From positions 10,540,001 to 10,604,000 of the forward strand of contig NZ_CP107772.1 of the NCBI RefSeq assembly GCF_036345155.1: DNA of 64,000 nucleotides, written 5' to 3'. Under the pieces are notes generated by a model. The model did not search any database. It was not told where the DNA came from and worked only from the letters and a program-made list of their open reading frames with translations. How positions within the stretch are numbered: position 1 is the stretch's first letter; each line of letters opens with the position of its first letter. This DNA comes from Streptomyces sp. NBC_00582. GTDB lineage: Bacteria; Actinomycetota; Actinomycetes; Streptomycetales; Streptomycetaceae. Below are positions 43,933-53,098 of the stretch, in pieces. The position numbers and the translations under genes were made by a program.

Positions 43933-45156
43933 ATGCTGGACATCGCGGACGAGCTGTACCGGTGGCTCGAGCAAGGGCGGGAGTTCGCCGTGGCCACCGT
44001 CGTGGCCGTCAGCGGCAGCGCACCGCGAGGGCCGGGCGCCGCGCTCGCCGTCGACGCCGACGGCACGGCCATCGGCTCGGTCTCCGGCGGCTGTGTCGAA
44101 GGCGCGGTCTACGACCTGTGCACCCAGGCCCTCGCCGACGGCCAGGCGGTGCGCGAGCGGTTCGGCTACAGCGACGAGGACGCCTTCGCCGTCGGCCTGA
44201 CCTGCGGCGGCGTCCTCGACGTCCTGGTCACGCCGCTGCCCGCCGACGCGCCCGGCAGGAAGACCTTCCAGACGGCGCTGTCGGCCGCCGCCCGGGGCGA
44301 GGCGGCGGCGCTCGCCCGCGTGGTCCGCGGCCCGGCGGAGCTCCTCGGCCGGGCGCTGGCGGTCCGCCCCGACGGCTCCTGCGAGGGCGGACTCGGCGGA
44401 CCCCCCGGCCTGGACCGCGCCGTCGCCGACGAAACCCGCTTTCTGCTGGACTCCGGCCGCACGGGCACCTTCGACATCGCGCAGGACGGATCCCGCTGCG
44501 AGCCCGGCCTGAGCGTGTTCGTCGAGTCGAGCGTGCCGCCGCCGCGCATGCTCGTCTTCGGCGCCATCGACTTCGCCGCGGCGCTGGTGCGCGTGGGCAA
44601 GTTCCTTGGCTACCACGTCACCGTGTGCGACGCCCGGCCCGTCTTCGCCACCCGGTCACGCTTTCCCGAGGCCGACGACATCGTGGTCGACTGGCCGCAC
44701 CGCTACCTGCACCGCACCCGGACCGACGAGCGCACCGTGGTCTGCGTCCTCACCCACGACGCCAAGTTCGACCTGCCCCTCCTTCGGACGGCCCTGCGGC
44801 TGCCGGCCGCCTACATCGGCGCGATGGGCTCACGCCGCACCCACGAAGACCGCGACCGCAGGCTCCGCGAGAGCGGCCTCACGCAGGACGAACTGGCCCG
44901 CCTGCACTCACCGATCGGCCTCGACCTCGGCGCCCGCACGCCCGAGGAGACGGCCCTGTCCATCGCGGCCGAGATCGTCGCCGCCCGCCACGGCGGAACG
45001 GGCCTGCCCCTGAGCGACTCACGCACGCCGATCCACCACGACACCGAAGGGCGCCGGCCGGCGGCGATCGGCGCGGACGGCCGTGGGACACGACCGCGAG
45101 CCGACCGTCAGGACCAGCACAACACCCCGGTCCCGGTTCGGACCGGCGCGGCATGA
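43933..45156 (+). CDS. XdhC/CoxI-family molybdenum-cofactor maturation protein
   Basis: A 407-residue protein. The XdhC/CoxI N-terminal domain is AVATVVAVSGSAPRGPGAAL ... SVSGGCVEGAVYD ... GLTCGG. A C-terminal Rossmann domain reads HVTVCDARPVFAT and YIGAMGSRRT. It binds the molybdenum cofactor, promotes sulfuration and hands it to the large subunit. It follows the large subunit by 46 bp. The last 50 residues are low-complexity and may be dispensable. Confidence 0.93.
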   Translation: MLDIADELYRWLEQGREFAVATVVAVSGSAPRGPGAALAVDADGTAIGSVSGGCVEGAVYDLCTQALADGQAVRERFGYSDEDAFAVGLTCGGVLDVLVTPLPADAPGRKTFQTALSAAARGEAAALARVVRGPAELLGRALAVRPDGSCEGGLGGPPGLDRAVADETRFLLDSGRTGTFDIAQDGSRCEPGLSVFVESSVPPPRMLVFGAIDFAAALVRVGKFLGYHVTVCDARPVFATRSRFPEADDIVVDWPHRYLHRTRTDERTVVCVLTHDAKFDLPLLRTALRLPAAYIGAMGSRRTHEDRDRRLRESGLTQDELARLHSPIGLDLGARTPEETALSIAAEIVAARHGGTGLPLSDSRTPIHHDTEGRRPAAIGADGRGTRPRADRQDQHNTPVPVRTGAA

Positions 45157-45575
45157 ATGATCACCTCACCCGCCCGACGGCCGAACCGTCCGACCCGCTC
45201 TTCGGGACGGGGCCGCCGGGCCCGCCCTGCCGGGCCACCCCGACCCCCACAGCCCGCCACCGCGAGGGAGCCTCCCCGGGACGGCGGCGGTGCTCCCCGC
45301 GGCCGCGACGGCACCCGAGCGCTTCGCCCGCGAGCGGGGCGGGTGCCACTGGCGGGCGTCCCGCGTCCGGGGGCAGGGGCGGCCTCTCGAGTCGGGCCGT
45401 CATGCACGGATGCCGCCGCCGCTTCGCCGACGGCGGTCGGGGCGCCGGGAGCACTCGTCCTCAACGCTCGCCGCGAGCCGTGCTGAGGCGTTCCCCGTCA
45501 GCAAGGCCCCGGTGTGGCGAAGGTGCCGTCCGGTCTTCTCCCGATGTAGCTGTGCCGTCCATGCCGGAGTAGGTC
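45157..45575. other. Intergenic, nothing recognised
   Basis: G+C-rich shadow frames only; the last 60 bp contain the leader of the gene at 45576 (GGAGTAGGTC before the ATG). Confidence 0.5.
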
Positions 45576-46874
45576 ATGAATGCAATTCACCCCTTCCGCG
45601 TGCTGCGCGCGAAACCCCTGTGGCTCGTCGGCGGCGTCATCACCGGCGTTCTCGCGCTGCTGTTCGCCGTGCTGTACGTCGGCGCCAACATCGACCCGGC
45701 CGGCCACATGAAGAACCTGCCCGTCGGCCTGGTCAACGCCGACAGGGGAGCCGCCGTCGGCGGCAAGCAGGTCAACCTGGGGGCCCGGATCACCGACTCG
45801 GTCAGCAAGTCCACCGCGGGCGGGGACAAGATCGACTGGAAGGTGATGGACGAGCGGGAGGCCAAGGAGGAACTCGGCAAGGGCAAGCTGTACGGTGCGC
45901 TGGTCGTGCCCGCCGACTTCACGTCCTCGGTCGCCGCCCTGACCGCCACCACGACCGCCGAAACCCCGGCCAGGCCGACGCTGACCGTGCTGACCAACCA
46001 GTCCGCCGGCAGCCTGGGCTCCGGCCTGGCGCGGGCCGCGACGACGCAGGCGGCCGAGAGCGCCTCCCTCCGCATCGGCAGGGAACTGACCGCACAGACC
46101 GCCGCCCAGCGGGCGAAGCTGCCCGCCGCGGCACGTGTGCTGCTCGCCGACCCGGCCGCCGTCACGGTGACGGACGGCCATCCCCTCGACCCGCACAGCG
46201 GCCTGGGCCTGACGGCGTTCTACTACGCGCTCGCCCTGGTGGTCGTCGGCATGCTCTCCGCCAACGTCATCAGCGGCCAGGTCGACCACGCCCTCGGCTA
46301 CACCCACAACGACATGGGCCCCCTGCGCCTGCACCGTCCCCTGATCCGGGCGACCCGGGTGCAGACCCTCGCCATCAGCAGCACCGTCATGGCCGTACTG
46401 TCGCTGCTGATGGGCACGCTGGTCATGGCGGGAGCGGTCGGCCTCATGGGCATGGACGCCTCTCACCTGCCCCTGCTGTGGCTGTTCTCGGTGTGCGCCG
46501 TCGCAGCGTCCGGGATCGGCGCGCTCAGCCTCCTCGCCGTGTTCGGCACGCCCGGCATGCTGGCGGCCACGCTGGTCTTCATCGGGATGGCGGTGCCGAC
46601 GGCAGGCGCCACCACGCCGATCCAGGCGCTGCCCGGCTTCTACCGCTTCCTCGCGGAGTTCGAACCCCTGCGGCAGATCACCGGCGGCGTCCGCTCGATC
46701 CTCTACTACGACGCCCAGGGCGACGCGGGTCTGACCCGGGGCTGGGTCATGATGGCCGCCGGCCTCGTGGCGGCCGTGCTGTTCGGTTTCGGCGTGCTGG
46801 GGTGGTACGACCGCAAGGGACTGCACCGCATCCCGGTCGGGACGGAGCCCGAGAAGAACGCCGCCGCGGTGTAG
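45576..46874 (+). CDS. DUF3533/YhgE-Pip-type ABC-2-like membrane protein
   Basis: A 432-residue protein. One N-terminal membrane helix (LVGGVITGVLALLFAVLYVG) is followed by a 180-residue extracytoplasmic domain (LPVGLVNADRGA ... LYGALVVPADFT) and five C-terminal helices from about residue 210. This is the layout of DUF3533 and ABC-2-type permeases that work without their own ATPase or as phage-receptor-like proteins. A stem-loop terminator pair follows. Substrate unknown; no obvious partner gene. Confidence 0.85.
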   Translation: MNAIHPFRVLRAKPLWLVGGVITGVLALLFAVLYVGANIDPAGHMKNLPVGLVNADRGAAVGGKQVNLGARITDSVSKSTAGGDKIDWKVMDEREAKEELGKGKLYGALVVPADFTSSVAALTATTTAETPARPTLTVLTNQSAGSLGSGLARAATTQAAESASLRIGRELTAQTAAQRAKLPAAARVLLADPAAVTVTDGHPLDPHSGLGLTAFYYALALVVVGMLSANVISGQVDHALGYTHNDMGPLRLHRPLIRATRVQTLAISSTVMAVLSLLMGTLVMAGAVGLMGMDASHLPLLWLFSVCAVAASGIGALSLLAVFGTPGMLAATLVFIGMAVPTAGATTPIQALPGFYRFLAEFEPLRQITGGVRSILYYDAQGDAGLTRGWVMMAAGLVAAVLFGFGVLGWYDRKGLHRIPVGTEPEKNAAAV

Positions 46875-46900
46875 CGCAACTGCTCCCGCATCACCCAGGA

Positions 46901-46926
46901 CGGGGCCCTTGAGCGGAGCGGCCCCG
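46901..46926 (+). terminator. Short hairpin after 45576 gene
   Basis: CGGGGCC at 46901-46907 pairs with 46920-46926, 27 bp after the stop. Confidence 0.5.
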
Positions 46927-46970
46927 CGTGTGCCGCCCCCGTGGGGACGAGGGGCGTGCACACCAGCACG

Positions 46971-47010
46971 GCTCGGCGACGGTCCTTCTCCTTTGGGGCC
47001 GTCGCCGAGC
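46971..47010 (+). terminator. Strong terminator hairpin
   Basis: GCTCGGCGACGG at 46971-46982 pairs perfectly over 12 bp with 46999-47010; the loop is 16 nt. Lies between convergent genes and may serve both. Confidence 0.75.
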
Positions 47011-47364
47011 CTCTGAGCGGACGTCGGCGCCCCGGCACGACGCCGGCCGGCTCGCCACCCCTGGAACCGATCGGCCCAAGGAACCGGACTCCTGCGGAGG
47101 TCACGTCGTCGTCATGCCCCGCAGGCAGCGGCACCACGTCCCACCCTCACCGTCAGTCGAGAGTGGTGGTGGAGCCGTCCGGCGACCAGGGGGCCCCTAC
47201 GCCGCCCGGGAGCTGATCGCGGGCACGCCCGGCTGACGGATCGCGCCCGCCGGCACCCGCTGCCTTCGCAGGCCGCCGACCCGGCGGGCGGGCCCGCGGC
47301 CCGTCCGACGCATCCGCCCGCCGACCCCCTCGTGATCCTCCTCCAAGAGCTGCCGTCCGGGCGG
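47011..47364. other. Convergent intergenic region
   Basis: No gene seen. It holds a further stem (47282-47291 with 47314-47323, CGGCGGGCGG type) that may terminate the TetR transcript. Confidence 0.5.
47282..47323 (-). terminator. Stem-loop beyond the TetR gene
   Basis: CGGCGGGCGG at 47282-47291 pairs with 47314-47323, about 40 bp after the TetR stop. Confidence 0.5.
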
Positions 47365-47997
47365 CTACTTCTCCCGCCCGCCACCGTGCTCCGCGTGTCC
47401 GACGGCGCGCAGAAGGAAGGGCAGCATGCGGTCGGCGGTCTTCGCCGCGGTGGCGGCGTCGACCTGGTTCGGCGGCAGGGGGGTGAGGAAGAACCTGCTC
47501 ATCATGGGACCGACCACCAGGTCGCCGAGCAGGTCGGGGTGTTCCACCGGCGGGATCTCGCCCCGCTCCACGGCGCGTCGCGTGATCTCCTCCATACGCC
47601 GGCGCACGGGCAGCATGAAGGCGTTCGTGAGGGCCTCGGCCAGGGAGGCGCTGTGCGCGGCCTCGCCGATCAGAGTGCGCAGCACCCCTCCCTCGTTGCC
47701 GGTCAGAGCGGCTGCTTTGTCCCGGAGGAGAGCGCGCAGGTCGCCTTCGAGCGTGCCGGTGTCCGGCTGCACCGTCAGGTCCCGGGCGTACGCGGCGGCG
47801 GCGTCGACGACCAGGACCTCCTTGGACGGCCAGCGCCGGTAGAGAGTGGCGGTGGACACGCCGGCGCGGGCCGCGACGGCGGCGGTGGTGAGCCCGCTGT
47901 AGCCGCTCTCGGTCAGGACGGCCAGGGTCGCGTCCAGCAGCGCACGGTCGCGGGAGGCGTCGCGGGGGCGCCCCCGGCGTGGCTGCGCCCCGGTCAT
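47365..47997 (-). CDS. TetR-family regulator
   Basis: A 210-residue protein. The helix-turn-helix is TTAAVAARAGVSTATLYRRW; the C-terminal domain is of the TetR_C_11-like type (DLVVGPMMSRFFLTPL). ATG 47997 follows GGGAG at 7 bp. It runs divergently from the aldehyde dehydrogenase gene, with a perfect 10-bp inverted repeat between them that is its probable operator. Confidence 0.93.
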   Translation of the reverse strand: MTGAQPRRGRPRDASRDRALLDATLAVLTESGYSGLTTAAVAARAGVSTATLYRRWPSKEVLVVDAAAAYARDLTVQPDTGTLEGDLRALLRDKAAALTGNEGGVLRTLIGEAAHSASLAEALTNAFMLPVRRRMEEITRRAVERGEIPPVEHPDLLGDLVVGPMMSRFFLTPLPPNQVDAATAAKTADRMLPFLLRAVGHAEHGGGREK

Positions 47998-48117
47998 CGG
48001 GCGGCTCCCGGAGAGATCCGGCGCGACGCACGGGCGGCGGAGCGCGCCCGATGGCCGGGCCGCCGTACGGAGTGTTCGGTGCGGGTGGGGTAGGTCACAC
48101 GGCCAGCATACAAGCAA

Positions 48118-48142
48118 ACGAAACGAAATGACTTCGTTTCGT
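48118..48142. promoter_or_regulatory. TetR operator candidate
   Basis: ACGAAACGAA at 48118-48127 and its exact complement at 48133-48142, with a 5-bp spacer. It ends 2 bp before the first possible start codon of the aldehyde dehydrogenase gene, so a bound repressor would cover its promoter or start site. Confidence 0.8.
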
Positions 48143-48144
48143 AT

Positions 48145-49578
48145 ATGGTTCTGGGTATGAGCCCCAACGCACCCACCGGCGGTCAGCCGGACATCGCTGC
48201 CGAGGCGACCCCCGCGGCGCGGACCGTCGCGCGACTGCGTGCCACGTTCACCACCGGCCGCACCAGGCCCGTCGCCTGGCGCAAGCAGCAGCTGCGGGCG
48301 CTGAGGCGTCTGCTCACGGAGCATGAGGACGTGTTCGCGCAGGCGCTGCAGAGCGACCTCGGCAAGAGCGCGACCGAGTCGCACATGATGGAGATCGGCT
48401 TCCTCGTCAATGAGATCGACCACACGCTGCGTCATCTCGACCGGTGGCTGCGTCCGGGCAGGGTCTCCGTGCCGCTGTCGCTGATGCCGTCCCGGGCCTG
48501 GACCGTGCGTGAGCCGCTGGGTGTCGTGCTGGTCATCAGCCCCTGGAACTACCCGGTCAATCTGGCGCTGGCACCGGTCATCGGTGCGCTGGCCGCCGGC
48601 AACAGCGTCGTCCTCAAGCCCAGCGAGGTCGCCCCCGCGACCTCGGCCGTGCTCGCCCACTGGCTGCCGCGGGTCCTGGACCCGCAGGCCGTGGCCGTCG
48701 TCGAGGGCGGCGTGGAGGAGACGACCGACCTGCTTCAGCAGCGCTTCGACCACATCTTCTACACCGGCAACGGCACGGTCGGACGTATCGTCATGACCGC
48801 CGCGGCCCGCCATCTCACCCCGGTCACCCTGGAGCTGGGCGGCAAGAGCCCCGCCGTCGTCGAACCGGGCGCCGACCTCGCCACGGCCGCCCGGCGTATC
48901 GCCTGGGGCAAGTTCATGAACGCGGGCCAGACCTGCGTGGCACCCGACTACGTCCTGGCGATAGGCGAGGCGGGAGCGGAGATAGAGGGGCACCTGGTCG
49001 AGGCGGTCCGCGAGATGTACGGCACCGATCCGGCCCGCAGCGGCGACTACGGCCGCATCGTCAACGAGCGCCACTTCGACCGGCTGGCCGGCCTGCTGAC
49101 CGACGGCCGGACCGTCGTGGGCGGCGACCACGACCGCGACGCCCGCTACATCGCGCCGACCGTGCTGGCCGACGTCGACCCCGACTCCGCGGTGATGCGC
49201 GAGGAGATCTTCGGTCCCATCCTGCCCATCGTCGCCGTCCCCGACCTGGACGCCGCGATCGCCTTCATCACCGCACGGGACAAGCCGCTGGCTCTCTACG
49301 CCTTCACCGCGTCCAAGCGCTCCAAGCGGCGCCTGACCGCGGAGACCTCCTCCGGCGGCCTGGCCTTCGGCGTTCCGACCGCCCACCTCGGCGTGCCGGG
49401 ACTGCCCTTCGGAGGGGTCGGGGAGAGCGGCATGGGCCGCTACCACGGCTCGTACTCCCTGGACACCTTCAGTCACATCAAGTCCGTCCTCGACAAGCCG
49501 CTCAAGGCGGACACGCTGCGCGTGACCTATCCGCCCTACACCCGCGGCAAGGACCGCATCCTGCGACGCATCACGTGA
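48145..49578 (+). CDS. NAD(P)-dependent aldehyde dehydrogenase (class-3-like)
   Basis: A 477-residue protein. It shows ISPWNYPVNLALAPVIGALAAGN, catalytic Glu in TLELGGKSP and catalytic Cys in NAGQTCVAPDY. The length and lack of an N-terminal extension fit the class-3/fatty-aldehyde type. Start uncertain: ATG 48145 or in-frame ATG 48157; neither has a good ribosome binding site, so a leaderless or short-leader mRNA is possible. Controlled by the divergent TetR. May detoxify long-chain or aromatic aldehydes. Confidence 0.93.
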   Translation: MVLGMSPNAPTGGQPDIAAEATPAARTVARLRATFTTGRTRPVAWRKQQLRALRRLLTEHEDVFAQALQSDLGKSATESHMMEIGFLVNEIDHTLRHLDRWLRPGRVSVPLSLMPSRAWTVREPLGVVLVISPWNYPVNLALAPVIGALAAGNSVVLKPSEVAPATSAVLAHWLPRVLDPQAVAVVEGGVEETTDLLQQRFDHIFYTGNGTVGRIVMTAAARHLTPVTLELGGKSPAVVEPGADLATAARRIAWGKFMNAGQTCVAPDYVLAIGEAGAEIEGHLVEAVREMYGTDPARSGDYGRIVNERHFDRLAGLLTDGRTVVGGDHDRDARYIAPTVLADVDPDSAVMREEIFGPILPIVAVPDLDAAIAFITARDKPLALYAFTASKRSKRRLTAETSSGGLAFGVPTAHLGVPGLPFGGVGESGMGRYHGSYSLDTFSHIKSVLDKPLKADTLRVTYPPYTRGKDRILRRIT

Positions 49579-49709
49579 GCCGCACCGACCACCGCCCAGA
49601 GGGGCCCTGGGGCTCGTCCCGGGGCGGATGACGGTCGCGACCGACCGTCGCAAGGATGGAAAGGAGAAGGGGAAGAGGCACCCGCAGGGGTACCGCCTCC
49701 CCGGCCGTC

Positions 49710-50519
49710 ATGACCAAGATCGACTACCGTACCCAGACCACACTGATCACCGGGGCGAGCGCGGGCCTGGGCGCGGAGTTCGCCCGCCGGTTCGCCGAGC
49801 GCGGCTCGGACCTCGTGCTGGTCGCCCGCCGCGCGGACCGGCTTCAGGCCCTGGCCGACGAGCTGTCCGCGAAGCACAAGGTCACCGTCACGGTGGTGCC
49901 GTTCGACCTCACCGTGCCGGCCGCGGGCCAGGCGCTGGCCGAGGAGGTGGCCCGGCGCGGGATCACCGTCACCAGCCTCGTCAACAACGCCGGCTTCGGC
50001 ACCCACAGCCCGTTCCGCCGGGAGGACCCGGACCGCGTCCAGCAGGAGATCGGCCTGAACGTGTCCAGCCTGGTCGGCGTCACCAGGGCGTTCATCGACC
50101 AGCTGACCGGTGTCCTGGTCAACGTCGCCAGCTCCCTCGGGTACCAGCCGTGGCCGAACGCCGCCGTCTACGGGGCGACCAAGGCCTTCGTGCTGAGCTT
50201 CACCGAGGCGCTGTGGCAGGAATCGCGAGGGACCGGGCTGCGCGTGCTCGCTCTCTCCCCGGGCCCGACCCGCACCGAGTTCTTCGACGCGGCCGGCTCC
50301 GACGACATGGCCCGCGGTGTCCGGCTGCAGACCCCGCGCCAGGTGGTCACCACCGCACTGCGCACGCTGGACCGGCGCAACCCGCCGCCCAGCGTCGTCT
50401 CCGGCACGTTCAACTGGGTGATGACCTTGACCTCGCGCTTCACCACCCGCCGAGCCAACGTTCTGGCCTTCGGCGCGATGACCCAGTGGCAGATGCGCCC
50501 GAGCCGGCCCGGCCACTGA
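49710..50519 (+). CDS. SDR-family oxidoreductase
   Basis: A 269-residue protein. Its motifs are TGASAGLG, NNAGFG, catalytic Ser in ASSLGYQPW and YGATK. The family resembles the DltE/YqjQ-like short-chain dehydrogenases acting on lipid-type ketones. ATG 49710 is chosen because the Rossmann fold begins about 10 residues later; an AGGAGAAGG stretch lies 40 bp upstream and would suit a longer form from 49656, so the start is not settled. Same strand as the aldehyde dehydrogenase, 131 bp on. Confidence 0.85.
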   Translation: MTKIDYRTQTTLITGASAGLGAEFARRFAERGSDLVLVARRADRLQALADELSAKHKVTVTVVPFDLTVPAAGQALAEEVARRGITVTSLVNNAGFGTHSPFRREDPDRVQQEIGLNVSSLVGVTRAFIDQLTGVLVNVASSLGYQPWPNAAVYGATKAFVLSFTEALWQESRGTGLRVLALSPGPTRTEFFDAAGSDDMARGVRLQTPRQVVTTALRTLDRRNPPPSVVSGTFNWVMTLTSRFTTRRANVLAFGAMTQWQMRPSRPGH

Positions 50520-50839
50520 CACTCTTCGGACCACCGGCACCTCACAGGGACGATGCCCCCACCGACGCCCTCAGGGCGGCGCCGGACATCATCCACCGCC
50601 CCTCCCGGCACGCCGGGCTGGTGACCGGGAAGGCCGACTGCTCTTCGCGCGAGCGCCGGCCCGCGGGAACACGGTGCCCGCCCACCCCCTTGCCCACGGC
50701 CCGCCGTGCCCGCCACCGCGGCGTCGTACGTCTTGCATGAGGAAACCGAGCGGTTTACAGTGGGCGCGCGCAGGATTGTTGAACAATCCTCCTGTCGCCT
50801 GTCTGTCACGTACTGCGCTGGGACTGTGAAGGGACCGAT
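50520..50839. promoter_or_regulatory. Upstream region of proA-like gene
   Basis: Contains the palindrome at 50772-50790 and A/T-richer promoter-like sequence; no gene supported. Confidence 0.5.
50772..50790. promoter_or_regulatory. GntR/FadR-type operator candidate
   Basis: AGGATTGTTGAACAATCCT is a perfect palindrome (9-bp arms, one central base) of the TTGT-N-ACAA class bound by GntR-family regulators. It lies 50 bp before the GTG of the ProA-type gene. No GntR gene is within the window. Confidence 0.75.
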
Positions 50840-52111
50840 GTGAGCAGGAACGAGAGAAGCGTGCCCCGCTCCGTCCAGGAGGCGGTTCACGCCTGCGCGG
50901 TCCGGGCGACGCGGGGCTCGGCGGCCCTGGCCCGGGCGTCGGACGGGGAGATCGACACCGCACTGCGGGCCATGGCGGCGCGGCTGCACACGGCACGCGA
51001 CGTGCTGACGGCGGCGAACCAGGACGACCTGCGGTCGGCCGCCTCGAGCGGGATGTCGGCGGCACTGCAGGACCGCCTGCGGCTGACCGGCCCGCGGCTC
51101 GAGGACATGGCCGCGGCACTGCGCACACTGGCGGACGTGCCGCACGAGCCGCGGGACAGCGTCCTCGAGGAGCGTGGCGACGGCCTGGTCCTGCTGGAGC
51201 GCCGCCGCCCGGTGGGGGTCATCGGCGCGAACTTCGAGGCGCGCCCGAACGTGACACTCGACGTCGCCTCCCAGTTCCTCAAGTCCCGCAACGGCGGCGT
51301 GCTGCGCACCGGTTCGGCGGCCCTGCGCTCCTCCCAGGCCTTGGTCACCCACGTGATCACGCCCGCCCTCACCGATGCGGGACTGAACCCGGACGCCATC
51401 CAGCTGGTGCCGAGCGAGGACCGGGCGGCGGCGTACGCGCTGGTGTCGCTGCCCGAGACCGTCCCCCTGGTCATCCTGCGCGGCAGCGGCGACAGCACCC
51501 GCGAACTCGGCCGGGAGGCCGCCCGGCACGGTGTGCGCACGCTGGCCCACGCGGACGGCGGCGGAGTGCTCTACGTGGCCGCGGACGCCGACGAGAAGCT
51601 GGTGCACGAGCTGGTCACCAGCAGCCTGGACCGGCTGGGCGTCTGCAACCGGCTCAATCTGCTCCTCCTCGACCGGGCCGCCCACGACAAGCTGCTGCCG
51701 GGGATTGTGAAGACCCTCGAAGACCTGGGCATCACGGCATCGCTGCCGCCGCACGCCCACGCGCGCGGTTACGAGTGGTCCCTGGACCCCGATCATGCGG
51801 CAACGGTGACGATCGACGAGGCGGACGGCCCGGTCCACGCCGCACGGATCGCCAACGAGGAGACCTCCGGGCTGGCCGCCGCCATCGCCACCCACGACCC
51901 GGACACCGCAGCCCGGTTCATGGACGCCTACGGCGGCTCAGGCGTCTTCTGGAACTCCACCACCCGCCTCCTCGACGGCTTCAAGCTCCTGCGCCTGCCG
52001 GAAACCGGCATCAACATCGACCGCGTCCCCGGCCCCCGCGGCCCCGTCACCTACCGCGACCTGTACCTGCGCCAGTACGTCGTGCGACCCGCGGCGTCCC
52101 CGCACGGGTGA
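50840..52111 (+). CDS. proA: Gamma-glutamyl phosphate reductase (ProA)
   Basis: A 423-residue ALDH-superfamily enzyme reducing gamma-glutamyl phosphate to the semialdehyde in proline synthesis. It has RRPVGVIGANFEARPNVTLD, catalytic Cys in LGVCNRLN and HAHARGYEW. The GTG follows AAGGGA. Streptomyces usually keeps proA beside proB and obg; here neither is present and a GntR-type palindrome precedes it, so this may be a second, specially regulated copy. Activity as ProA is likely by family. Confidence 0.9.
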   Translation: MSRNERSVPRSVQEAVHACAVRATRGSAALARASDGEIDTALRAMAARLHTARDVLTAANQDDLRSAASSGMSAALQDRLRLTGPRLEDMAAALRTLADVPHEPRDSVLEERGDGLVLLERRRPVGVIGANFEARPNVTLDVASQFLKSRNGGVLRTGSAALRSSQALVTHVITPALTDAGLNPDAIQLVPSEDRAAAYALVSLPETVPLVILRGSGDSTRELGREAARHGVRTLAHADGGGVLYVAADADEKLVHELVTSSLDRLGVCNRLNLLLLDRAAHDKLLPGIVKTLEDLGITASLPPHAHARGYEWSLDPDHAATVTIDEADGPVHAARIANEETSGLAAAIATHDPDTAARFMDAYGGSGVFWNSTTRLLDGFKLLRLPETGINIDRVPGPRGPVTYRDLYLRQYVVRPAASPHG

Positions 52112-52145
52112 GCCGAGGGCGTCCCCTTCGGCGGGGGCGGACGTC

Positions 52146-53027
52146 TCACCATGCCGCCCCGATGATCCCCACGGTCCGCACCAAGTGGGGTTCGCGGCGG
52201 TCGGCCCGGTGGGCGACGGCCAACTCCACACGTGCGTCGGCCCCGGTCAGCGGAAGGTACGTGACCCCGTCGAGCGCCAGCGCTGTCACGGGTTCGGGCA
52301 CGACGGCGACGCCCAGGCCGCCGGCCACCAGCGTGATCAGTGTGGAGGTCTCGCCGACCTCGTGGCGGATGTGCGGCTCGATGCCGGCGCCGCGCAGCAG
52401 GCTGAGCACGACGTCGTACATCACGGACCGGCGGTCGGCGGAGTGCACGATCAGGTCGGCGCCGGCCAGGTCGCCGACGCGCAGCCGTTTACGGCGGGCG
52501 AGGGCGTGGTCGGCCGGCAGGGCGACGACGAGCCGGTCCCGGCGCAGGGTGTGCACGGTGAGCGACGGATCGGCCGCCACGGGGCGGAGCAGCGCGACGT
52601 CGATCGCCCCGGTGCGCAGCGCCTCGGCCTGATCGGGCGCGAGCATTTCGCCGCGGAAGGAGAAGTCGACGCCGGGCAGTTCTTCGGTGAGCCGGCGTGA
52701 GAGCGCGGGCAGGAGGCTGTACGTCGCCGATCCCACGCAGCCGATCGTGAGATGACCGACGAAGCCGGCGGCGACGAGCCGTGCGTGATGGGCGGCCGCA
52801 TCGACGTCGGCAAGAATCGCCCGCGCCCTGTCGAGGTAGGCCCGGCCGGCCACGGTGAGGTCGACACGGCGAGTGGTGCGGTGCAGCAGCTCGACGCCGA
52901 GCTCGGCCTCGAGTTGCCGGATCTGCTGAGAGAGCGGTGGCTGGGCCATGTGCAGCCGCTCGGCGGCGCGGCCGAAGTGACGCTCCTCCGCCACCGCCAC
53001 GAAGTACCGGAGATGCCGCAGATCCAT
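52146..53027 (-). CDS. LysR-family regulator of the pcaFIJ operon
   Basis: A 293-residue protein. The N-terminal winged helix is RHLRYFVAVAEERHFGRAAERLHMAQPPLSQQIRQLE; the substrate-binding domain is of the CatR/BenM-like type. Runs divergently from pcaF with a 71-bp spacer, so it likely activates pcaFIJ in response to an aromatic-pathway intermediate. Confidence 0.93.
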   Translation of the reverse strand: MDLRHLRYFVAVAEERHFGRAAERLHMAQPPLSQQIRQLEAELGVELLHRTTRRVDLTVAGRAYLDRARAILADVDAAAHHARLVAAGFVGHLTIGCVGSATYSLLPALSRRLTEELPGVDFSFRGEMLAPDQAEALRTGAIDVALLRPVAADPSLTVHTLRRDRLVVALPADHALARRKRLRVGDLAGADLIVHSADRRSVMYDVVLSLLRGAGIEPHIRHEVGETSTLITLVAGGLGVAVVPEPVTALALDGVTYLPLTGADARVELAVAHRADRREPHLVRTVGIIGAAW

Positions 53028-53098
53028 ATCTCACCCATATCAATTGATCCATATATACGTACTTCAGAATATCGCCGCACCGGCCTAACTTCGGTGCC
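53021..53098. promoter_or_regulatory. LysR-pcaF divergent control region
   Basis: The A/T-rich spacer has a perfect 10-bp palindrome ATCAATTGAT (53039-53048) flanked by a direct repeat GATCCATAT (53021 and 53046), a likely LysR binding arrangement. Confidence 0.6.
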
